Part shown: one piece after another, positions 28,229 through 35,776 of the stretch | Position numbering within the stretch: the first letter of the stretch is position 1 | Layout: each line of letters opens with the position of its first letter | Source: Phocaeicola salanitronis DSM 18170 | Lineage (GTDB): Bacteria; Bacteroidota; Bacteroidia; Bacteroidales; Bacteroidaceae | Assembly (NCBI RefSeq): GCF_000190575.1 | Contig: NC_015164.1 | Coordinates: forward strand, 3,492,501-3,556,500 | Reading direction: 5' to 3' | DNA: 64,000 nt | Program-made: the position numbers and the translations under genes | The notes under the pieces: model-generated | The model's input: only the letters and a program-made list of their open reading frames with translations | Database searches by the model: none | Told to the model about the DNA's origin: nothing

Positions 28229-30355
28229 ATGAAACTAAATAAAACATTATTTACTCTGCTGATAGCAGGAGTAGCGGGAGGTATGGCTACTTCGTGTAGC
28301 GATTCTTTCCTTGACGAGGAACTGATTACCCAGCCCAGTACAGATCGTTTTAAAACTCAAGAGGGTTTGGATGAATTGGTAACAGGTGCTTATCAAAAAT
28401 TGAAATTTAAATTCAATTATATTTGGGCTATCGAATGCTATAATATGGGTGTCGATGAATTTACGGATGCCAATAATACCATGCCGGCGTGGAATCATTA
28501 TAGTCAGGACTTAAACTCTGCAGAAACGGGCGCTAATCAGCCCATGTGGGATAATATGTATGGTTTGATAGAACCTGCCAATATCTTAATAACCAATATT
28601 CCGCAATTTTATAGCCAGTCGAGTGCTACATATAACACTCGTTTGGGTGAAGCCTATTTCTTGAGAGGATATGCCTATTTTGAACTGGTAAAACAATTTG
28701 GCGGTGTACCTATCAAATTAAATCCTTCTACCTCGGTAGAAACAACATTTACCCGTAATAGCGAAGAAGAGGTTTATGCTCAAATTATATCTGATTTAGA
28801 ACAAGCCTATAGCTTGTTACCGGAATCTCCTGAAGCAACCGGTCGTATTACGAAGTGGGCTGCTGCGCATTTCTTGGCTAAAGCACATTTGTTCCGTGCT
28901 TCGGAGTTATATAGTGACTGGAATGATAGTTATATAGCACAAGATTTACAGGATGTCATTAAATATGGAACAGAGGTATGCAATGCTCATCCTTTATGTT
29001 CTAATTATGTAGATTTGTGGGATTATACAGAACCCAATGGGGCAAACGAAAAAGTAAGCGAAGTAATTTTGGCTGCACAATTTTCAAATGATGAATCTAC
29101 ATGGGGACGATATGGAAATCAGATGCACTTATATTATCCTTCAGTTTATCAGGATATGGCAGGAACAAAACGTGACATTTCAGGTGGACGTGAATTTTCT
29201 TACGTGAGTGCAACGGAATACACCATGCAGGTTTTCGACCGTGTGAATGATTCTCGTTTTTGGAAATCGTTTATTACTTGTTATGGCGCGAATGATACTT
29301 CCAGTGCTCCTACTTGGAGTAAAGGAGATATTCAATCCGGTTATGCTCCGGAAGGTGCTGTAGAAGGTGGCAAACGTTTTGTGGCAGGTGAAATAGGTAT
29401 TAAATATATCGTAAATAATCCTGGTGATACTCGTTATACAAAATATGAAGAGTTGAATACAGAAACAGGTCTTACCGCCCCTGTAGAAGCAAAAATATTG
29501 AAGAATGGAAAGATTTCTGCTCCTCATACTTTTGTTCGCTATTATGCAGGACAAGCACAAAGCTGGAACTTGGATCCGCAAAATTCAACCGGAAACTATT
29601 ATAGTATTGTACCTCACAAACGTTCTGTAGCGTTGTCTAAATTTAGAGATGGCTATCGTAACTCTGTTGCTTCTCAATTTGGAACACGTGATGCGATTAT
29701 TGCTCGTTCTGCAGAAGATGTGTTGATGGTAGCTGAAGCGTATATTCGTCAAGGCGAGTCACAATATGCCAATGCTATTGAATGGATTAATAAGTTGCGC
29801 GACCGTGCTGCTTATCAAGCCGGTGAAGATAGAAGTGTAAATGTAGATGGTGGTCAGGCGTACAAAAATAATCCTTATTGCAGTGGAAACGGTGGTGGAT
29901 ATTCTCCTGATGGTGCAATTTATAGTGAAGAAAATACGTATTACGAATCGAATAACTTGGAAGGTCAGGAAGATGTGTACAATGCACAGTCTTCTTTGGA
30001 TAATATGCACCTGAATAGTGTCAGCGATATCTATAATTCGGAAGTAGACCAGCCGATTTACGATGCGTTGGGTTGCAGCAGCAATGCAGACAAGATGATG
30101 TGTTTCTTGCTGAACGAACGTACCCGCGAGCTTTGTGGTGAATTGTATCGTTGGGAAGACCTTGCCCGTACCATGACTTTGGATGCCCGTTGGCATGCAT
30201 TTAATGACGGTGTAAGCCGTGGCATCGGTGAATTTGATCCGGCGAAACATTATTATCGTCCGATTCCACAATCGTTCTTGGACGGTATCACCAACGAAAA
30301 CGGTGGTGCATTAAGCAATGAAGAAAAACAAGCTATGCAGAATCCGGGATATTAA
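28229..30355 (+). CDS. SusD/RagB-family glycan-binding lipoprotein, pair 2
   Basis: A 708-residue surface lipoprotein with the lipobox ending MATSC (Cys23). Family features are AYFLRGYAYFELVKQFGGVP near residue 145, WAAAHFLAKAHLFRASELY, MMCFLLNERTRELCGELYRW near the C terminus and an end in AMQNPGY, as in SusD1. It would bind the oligosaccharide that SusC2 imports. The gene ends at a terminator, so the second operon contains only susC and susD, without the third lipoprotein gene of the first operon. Confidence 0.96.
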   Translation: MKLNKTLFTLLIAGVAGGMATSCSDSFLDEELITQPSTDRFKTQEGLDELVTGAYQKLKFKFNYIWAIECYNMGVDEFTDANNTMPAWNHYSQDLNSAETGANQPMWDNMYGLIEPANILITNIPQFYSQSSATYNTRLGEAYFLRGYAYFELVKQFGGVPIKLNPSTSVETTFTRNSEEEVYAQIISDLEQAYSLLPESPEATGRITKWAAAHFLAKAHLFRASELYSDWNDSYIAQDLQDVIKYGTEVCNAHPLCSNYVDLWDYTEPNGANEKVSEVILAAQFSNDESTWGRYGNQMHLYYPSVYQDMAGTKRDISGGREFSYVSATEYTMQVFDRVNDSRFWKSFITCYGANDTSSAPTWSKGDIQSGYAPEGAVEGGKRFVAGEIGIKYIVNNPGDTRYTKYEELNTETGLTAPVEAKILKNGKISAPHTFVRYYAGQAQSWNLDPQNSTGNYYSIVPHKRSVALSKFRDGYRNSVASQFGTRDAIIARSAEDVLMVAEAYIRQGESQYANAIEWINKLRDRAAYQAGEDRSVNVDGGQAYKNNPYCSGNGGGYSPDGAIYSEENTYYESNNLEGQEDVYNAQSSLDNMHLNSVSDIYNSEVDQPIYDALGCSSNADKMMCFLLNERTRELCGELYRWEDLARTMTLDARWHAFNDGVSRGIGEFDPAKHYYRPIPQSFLDGITNENGGALSNEEKQAMQNPGY

Positions 30356-30379
30356 TTCCTGAGAACATAAACTAACCTG

Positions 30380-30418
30380 AAAGAGGCGGGGACGGCAAAA
30401 GCGGTCTCCGCCTCTTTT
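30380..30418 (+). terminator. Terminator of the second SusC/SusD operon
   Basis: AAAGAGGCGG pairs with CCGCCTCTTT around a loop containing GGCAAAAGCG and is followed by a short T run, 24 nt after the stop. It is the same sequence as the terminator at 16203-16242 on the other strand. Confidence 0.88.
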
Positions 30419-30420
30419 GT

Positions 30421-30484
30421 GTATAAAAATCTATTCTTTTGTATAAATTTCTATGTCTTTCCATTTGTTTTATGCTTACTTTCG
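30421..30484 (+). promoter_or_regulatory. Shared direct-repeat operator and promoter of the PL11 operon
   Basis: Half-sites GTATAAAAATCTATT (30421-30435) and GTATAAATTTCTATG (30441-30455) lie exactly 20 nt apart. A 21-nt gap leads to TACTTTCG (30477-30484), a -7-like element. There is no TTTG at -33; the end of the second half-site abuts that position, as expected for an activated promoter. The start codon is 42 nt further on. Confidence 0.75.
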
Positions 30485-30526
30485 CCCATCATTTGGAACT
30501 AATTTTTTAACTCATTCAATAAAATC

Positions 30527-32356
30527 ATGAAAACACAACTTTTCTTTTCTGCATTGCTTGCCGGATTGGTCGTTACAGGTACAACCTTTGCGCAAGATCC
30601 AAGAGAACGGAATTATTATTATGAAATTTTGAAACCCCAACATGAACCGAAGCCTTTGGTGGAAGGGTTTGCCCAATCGAAAGTGAAGGAATACCTGAAC
30701 CGGGGATTGTCTGTAGCTCCGGCTGCAGACGGAAAAGGCATTTATCTGAGCTGGAGAATGCTTGAGACGGATAATGCGCAGGCTCGTTTTGATGTGTACC
30801 GTTCGGCTGACGGAAAGACCAGAAAACTGAACCGGAAACCGATAGATACTACTTGTGACTTTACCGACCGTTCTCCGGTGAAGGGAGAAGCGGTCTATTG
30901 GGTGACGTGTACTGCTGACGGCAAGGAGTCGGAAAAGGTGAAGGCGGATTTCAGTACCCTGCGCAATTACCGGTCGATTCGCTTGAACAGGCAGGTCAAA
31001 GCCGGCAAGGTAGGAGTTGCCGATTTGAACGGGGACGGTACATACGATTACATCATCCGCACACCGGAAACGAATGTCGACCCGGGTATGCCGGGTGACT
31101 TGACGGGGAAGACTTATCAGATAGAAGCCTATTTAAGTGACGGCACTTTTTTATGGTCGAAAGATTTGGGGCAAGGCATTGAACCGGGAATCTGGTATTC
31201 GCCTTACGTAGTCTATGACTTTAATGGAGACGGGAAAGCCGAAGTGGCATTGAAAACGGCTCCGGACAATGTGCGGAGAGATGAGAAAGGAAGAGTGGAT
31301 TCGGGGGATGAATATTTGACGGTATTAGACGGCATGACGGGACAGGAAATCGCTCATGTAGACTGGCCCAAACGGAATGACCGTTATGGCAATCTGGTGC
31401 GCAGGAACCGGAATCAGATCGGCATGGCTTTCCTGGACGGGAAAACTCCCTGTATCTTGGCATGCAGGGGAACGTATAAACTGATGACGGTAGAGGCGTG
31501 GCAACTGAACAAGGACAAGTTGGACCCGGTATGGAAATGGGACGGTGACGAGGAGAATCCGGTGGTCAGAAGCATGGGTTCGCACAATATGGTATGCGGT
31601 GATGTGGATGAAGACGGAAGGGAAGAAATCTTGTTGGGCTCGTGTATGCTGGATGATAACGGTACGCTGCTCTGGTCTGCCGGACTGGGACATCCCGATA
31701 AGGTTTATCTGACAGACATTCATCCGGAACGTCCGGGAATGGAAGTGTTCTTATGTCTGGAGCCTTGGCATGATAACGGAAGAGGCGTATGCATGGTAGA
31801 CGCACGCAGCGGCGAGCCGGTGTGGAACATCGGGCATAAGACGTTTCATGTAGGCGACGGAATGGTGGCAGACATTGATGCATCGCATAAAGGACTGGAA
31901 TGTTTCGCCAAAGAAGACAGGAAAGGCGGAAGTACCGACCAGTATCTGTTGGCTGCCGACGGGACGTATTTGAGCCGGAACAAGGATGTGCCTTCTTGCC
32001 GGAACTGGGCTTGGTGGGATGCCGATTTGCTCAGGGAAACTTTTGCAGGCGATGACAACCGTTGGGGAGCCAGCTCTTCTTCGAACGGAAAGGCGCTGAG
32101 CATTGTGAAGTGGAAAGGTGCGGAGCTTACCCACGGCATTGAGGGGGATATCCTGATGATTGCTGACTTGTATGGCGACTGGCGGGAAGAGATTGTAACG
32201 GCGTTGGATGGTGAAATCCGGATTTATACGACGAATATCCCGGCACGTGACCGGCGTGTGACATTGATGCAGGATCCTGTTTACAGAAGCTATATCGCAC
32301 ACCGTTCCATGGGGTATCCCCAGTCGCCTGTCCCTTCTTATTATTTAGGAGAATAA
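30527..32356 (+). CDS. Rhamnogalacturonan endo/exo-lyase, PL11 family
   Basis: A 609-residue secreted enzyme with a signal peptide ending TTFAQ (residue 23). A fibronectin-like start (RGLSVAPAADGKGIYLSWR) is followed by an eight-bladed beta-propeller with repeated calcium-type loops: DLNGDGTYD, DFNGDGKAE and DVDEDGREE. The C terminus has the PL11 hallmark HRSMGYPQSPVPSYYLG. PL11 enzymes cleave the rhamnose-galacturonate backbone of RG-I by beta-elimination. It is the first gene behind a shared operator and is followed 18 nt later by the PL26-like gene. A second PL11 lies at 54204-56141; the two may differ in endo versus exo action. Confidence 0.93.
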   Translation: MKTQLFFSALLAGLVVTGTTFAQDPRERNYYYEILKPQHEPKPLVEGFAQSKVKEYLNRGLSVAPAADGKGIYLSWRMLETDNAQARFDVYRSADGKTRKLNRKPIDTTCDFTDRSPVKGEAVYWVTCTADGKESEKVKADFSTLRNYRSIRLNRQVKAGKVGVADLNGDGTYDYIIRTPETNVDPGMPGDLTGKTYQIEAYLSDGTFLWSKDLGQGIEPGIWYSPYVVYDFNGDGKAEVALKTAPDNVRRDEKGRVDSGDEYLTVLDGMTGQEIAHVDWPKRNDRYGNLVRRNRNQIGMAFLDGKTPCILACRGTYKLMTVEAWQLNKDKLDPVWKWDGDEENPVVRSMGSHNMVCGDVDEDGREEILLGSCMLDDNGTLLWSAGLGHPDKVYLTDIHPERPGMEVFLCLEPWHDNGRGVCMVDARSGEPVWNIGHKTFHVGDGMVADIDASHKGLECFAKEDRKGGSTDQYLLAADGTYLSRNKDVPSCRNWAWWDADLLRETFAGDDNRWGASSSSNGKALSIVKWKGAELTHGIEGDILMIADLYGDWREEIVTALDGEIRIYTTNIPARDRRVTLMQDPVYRSYIAHRSMGYPQSPVPSYYLGE

Positions 32357-32374
32357 TCATTAATCAGGTAGGAA

Positions 32375-35300
32375 ATGAAACGTATCATATTGATTGGTAT
32401 GGCTATATGCGCTGTTTGGGGATTAAAGGCTCAGAGCGCAGGAAGTATATCGGGACTTGATAAAGCCCATTTTGATAAGTATTGGAAAGTGGAATCGGAG
32501 TCACCGGATTATGAAGTGTCGTTTTCGGGAGATACGTGTGAAATCCTTTCGCCTAAAGGATTGACCTTGTGGCGGAAAGAGAAGATGTGTGGAAATGTCG
32601 TAATCGAATACGACGCTTGTGTGGTGGACGAAGGGAAGCCGGGTGACCGTCTGAGTGACCTGAACTGTTTCTGGATGGCCTCCGATCCGCAAGCGAAGAA
32701 CATCTGGCAACGTATGGACTGGCGCAAAGGGGAGTTCCTGAAGTGCTACTCGCTGCAGCTTTATTATTTGGGCTACGGAGGGAATTACAATTCTACGACC
32801 CGTTTCCGCAGGTATGACGGCAATCAGGCTGGGGTAACTGATGCGGCACAACGTCCGGGCATCTTGAAGGAGTATACCGATAAAGAGCATTTGCTTGTTC
32901 CTAACAAGTGGTATCACGTTAAGTTGGTGAATAAAGGCGACCGGGTACAATATTACATAGATGGTAAAAGGCTGGTGGATTATTGCGACCCCAATCCCTT
33001 GCGGGAAGGTTGGTTCGGCTTTCGCACCACCTTGTCGCGTACGCGGATTGCTAATTTCCGGTATGTTTGTCGGGAGGATAAGGATACGGCGTGTTTGCAT
33101 TGGGTAGGAGAAGTGCCTTCACAGGCTTGCGGGGTAAGTTTCGGTGTGCCTTTCCGTAAAGGGGAAGTACAGCCGGATATGCCTTTGCTTTTGCAGGATG
33201 CGGATGGGAAAGTGATTGCTTCTGATAGCTGGACTGCTGCTTATTGGCCTGACGGGTCGGTGAAGTGGGCAGGTATGGCGGCGGTAGTTCCCGGAGGTAC
33301 AACATCTTTACAGGTCGTTCCGAAACGGAAGAGCCCCGAAAGTCCGGAGCTTTCCGCTTTGACTGTAGAGGAGACGCCGTCGGGTTGGAAAGTCTCTACG
33401 GGAGTGATAACAGCCTATGTTCCTCGTTCGGGCAGTTGCGTCATAGACAGTTTGCTATATGGTAAGACGAAAGTAGGAGGGGCTGCCGACTTAATCGCTT
33501 CTGTTCAGGACAAACCGTTGGGTGAAGGGTTGTCTGAATCGCATGTCACGCATTTTTCCAGCCGGTTGCAACGTGTGTCTGTAGAACGGGCAGGAAAGGT
33601 CCGTGCAACCTTGAAGTTGGAAGGGGTTCATCAGTCTGCCGGGCGTGAATGGCTTCCGTTTGTATTGCGCTTGTATTTTTATGCCGGAAGCGAGCAGGTC
33701 CGGATGGTACATTCGTTTGTGTTCGACGGAGAACAAGACAAGGATTTTATCCGTTCGATAGGCGTACGCTTTCGTGTGCCAATGCGTGAGGCATTGTATA
33801 ACCGGCACGTTGCTTTCGCTTGTGCGGAAGGAGGAGTATGGAGTGAACCGGTACAGCCTTTGGTGGGACGGCGTGTCTTGACATTAGGTGATGACAAAAC
33901 GCTCCAGCAACAGCAAATGGAAGGAAAACGGATTCCTGCATACGAGCAGTTCGATGAGAAAAACCGTGACTTGCTCGACCACTGGGCTGCATGGGATAAT
34001 TTCCGCCTTTCTCAATTGACGGACAATGCGTTTTCTATCCGGAAACGGGCAGAGGCAGACCGTCCTTGGATTGGAACGTTTACCGGAACCCGTTCCGACG
34101 GATTTGTCTTTGCAGGTGATGTGAGTGGAGGTATCGGTGTCGGATTGCAGGATTTTTGGCAAGCATATCCGGCTTCGTTGGAGGTGCGGCAAGCCCGTTC
34201 GGATGAGGCTTCGCTAATTGTTTGGTTATGGAGTCCGGAAGCGGAAGCGATGGACTTGCGCCATTATGATAGCGTCGCTCATGATTTGAATGCCAGTTAT
34301 GAAGATGTGCAGGAAGGAATGAGTACACCTTATGGCATTGCGCGTACGCATACCTTGACCTTGGTTCCGAAAGCGGCTTATCCGGGAAAGAAAGGCATCG
34401 CTGATATTGCTTGCCTGTTGGCTAAAGCGTCTCCCTTGCTGTGTACTCCTGAATATCTGCATGCTTGCCGGGCTTTTGGCATTTGGTCGTTGCCCGACCG
34501 TAGCAATCCGGCACGCAGCCGGGTAGAAGACCGGTTGGATGCCTATATAAGTTTTTATCAAAAAGCGATAGAGCAACACAAATGGTATGGCTTTTGGAAT
34601 TACGGCGACTTTATGCATGCATACGACCCGGTGCGTCATGAATGGCGGTATGATGTAGGAGGGTTTGCATGGGACAATACCGAACTGGCTTCTAATATGT
34701 GGCTTTGGTATAATTTCCTCCGTACCGGACGTTATGATATATGGAAGATGGCTGAGGCGATGACCCGCCATACTGCTGAAGTGGATGTGTATCACATCGG
34801 TCCGAATGCAGGACTGGGAAGCCGTCACAATGTCAGCCACTGGGGATGTGGGGCAAAAGAGGCGCGTATCAGCCAAGCGGCGTGGAACCGTTTCTATTAT
34901 TACTTGACAACAGACGAACGTAGCGGCGATTTGATGGCGGAAGTAAAAGACGCAGACCAGAAACTTTATACGCTCGACCCGATGCGGTTGGCTGAGCCTC
35001 GAAGCAAATTCCCTTCTTCCGCTCCGGCACGCCTGCGCATCGGTCCGGACTGGCTGGCATACGCGGGCAATTGGATGACCGAGTGGGAACGTACGCGCGA
35101 CCGGAAGTATTTGGATAAGATAGTGACGGGTATGAACAGCATTGCTTCGTTGCCCAATGGGTTGTTTACGGGAAACAAGGCGTTGGGGTTCTATCCCGAT
35201 ACCGGTGTCATTACTTACGAGGGAGACCCGACGTTGAAGAACACCAACCATTTGATGACGATTATGGGTGGCTTTGAACTGATGAACGAAATGCAAGGCA

Positions 35301-35611
35301 TGATTGACGTTCCTGCATTCAATCAGGCTTGGCTGGAACATGCACGCGACTTTAAGTTGTATAATCATTTTCGTGTCAGTCGTTTGCAGGCATACGCGGC
35401 TTGGCATCTGTATGACCCCAAGCGGGCGGCTGAGGCTTGGACAGACTTGTGGGGAAGGCTGGAACATACGCCCGCTCCTCCTATGACGGTAAGGAAGATC
35501 TTGCCTCCCGAAGTGCCTGCTCCGTTGGATGAATGCATGCCGATTAGTACCAATGATGCGGCATTGTGGAGCCTGGACGCCATTTATATGCAGGAAGTCA
35601 TCCCGCAATAG
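32375..35611 (+). CDS. PL26-like exo-rhamnogalacturonan lyase with N-terminal DUF6250-like domain
   Basis: A 1078-residue secreted protein (signal ends LKAQ, residue 20). Residues about 25-235 look like a concanavalin-type domain of the DUF6250 kind (WHVKLV-like WYHVKLVNKGDRVQYYIDGK, GWFGFRTTLSRTRIANF). From about 245 it matches the PcRGLX/YetA architecture: a RIFT-barrel start (GVSFGVPFRKGEV, AAYWPDGSVKWAGM) followed by a long helical toroid. PcRGLX-type PL26 lyases release disaccharides from RG-I ends. It is the second gene of the PL11 operon and is followed by a terminator. Family assignment is from pattern memory, so the fine activity is less sure than the RG-I context. Confidence 0.75.
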   Translation: MKRIILIGMAICAVWGLKAQSAGSISGLDKAHFDKYWKVESESPDYEVSFSGDTCEILSPKGLTLWRKEKMCGNVVIEYDACVVDEGKPGDRLSDLNCFWMASDPQAKNIWQRMDWRKGEFLKCYSLQLYYLGYGGNYNSTTRFRRYDGNQAGVTDAAQRPGILKEYTDKEHLLVPNKWYHVKLVNKGDRVQYYIDGKRLVDYCDPNPLREGWFGFRTTLSRTRIANFRYVCREDKDTACLHWVGEVPSQACGVSFGVPFRKGEVQPDMPLLLQDADGKVIASDSWTAAYWPDGSVKWAGMAAVVPGGTTSLQVVPKRKSPESPELSALTVEETPSGWKVSTGVITAYVPRSGSCVIDSLLYGKTKVGGAADLIASVQDKPLGEGLSESHVTHFSSRLQRVSVERAGKVRATLKLEGVHQSAGREWLPFVLRLYFYAGSEQVRMVHSFVFDGEQDKDFIRSIGVRFRVPMREALYNRHVAFACAEGGVWSEPVQPLVGRRVLTLGDDKTLQQQQMEGKRIPAYEQFDEKNRDLLDHWAAWDNFRLSQLTDNAFSIRKRAEADRPWIGTFTGTRSDGFVFAGDVSGGIGVGLQDFWQAYPASLEVRQARSDEASLIVWLWSPEAEAMDLRHYDSVAHDLNASYEDVQEGMSTPYGIARTHTLTLVPKAAYPGKKGIADIACLLAKASPLLCTPEYLHACRAFGIWSLPDRSNPARSRVEDRLDAYISFYQKAIEQHKWYGFWNYGDFMHAYDPVRHEWRYDVGGFAWDNTELASNMWLWYNFLRTGRYDIWKMAEAMTRHTAEVDVYHIGPNAGLGSRHNVSHWGCGAKEARISQAAWNRFYYYLTTDERSGDLMAEVKDADQKLYTLDPMRLAEPRSKFPSSAPARLRIGPDWLAYAGNWMTEWERTRDRKYLDKIVTGMNSIASLPNGLFTGNKALGFYPDTGVITYEGDPTLKNTNHLMTIMGGFELMNEMQGMIDVPAFNQAWLEHARDFKLYNHFRVSRLQAYAAWHLYDPKRAAEAWTDLWGRLEHTPAPPMTVRKILPPEVPAPLDECMPISTNDAALWSLDAIYMQEVIPQ

Positions 35612-35633
35612 GTATATTTTTCCTGCTTTTCAG

Positions 35634-35661
35634 GGTTGCATCCGGAAGGATGCAGCCTTTT
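35634..35661 (+). terminator. Terminator of the PL11-PL26 operon
   Basis: GGTTGCATCC and GGATGCAGCC (one G-T pair) enclose a GGAA loop and are followed by TTTT, 22 nt after the stop codon. Confidence 0.85.
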
Positions 35662-35683
35662 GCGGTATGTTATGATTTGCCGT

Positions 35684-35746
35684 GTACGAATTTCTATATA
35701 TAAATACAAAAATCCATAGGCAGAACTGATTTTATCCCTAATTTAG
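35684..35746 (+). promoter_or_regulatory. Shared direct-repeat operator and promoter of the GH2 gene
   Basis: Half-sites GTACGAATTTCTATA (35684-35698) and ATACAAAAATCCATA (35704-35718) are 20 nt apart. A 20-nt gap leads to TAATTTAG (35739-35746), one mismatch from TAnnTTTG. The start codon follows 30 nt later. It lies only 23 nt after a terminator, so GH2 is probably an independent unit. Confidence 0.72.
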
Positions 35747-35776
35747 CGACGCATAATTTAACCGGACATTGATATC

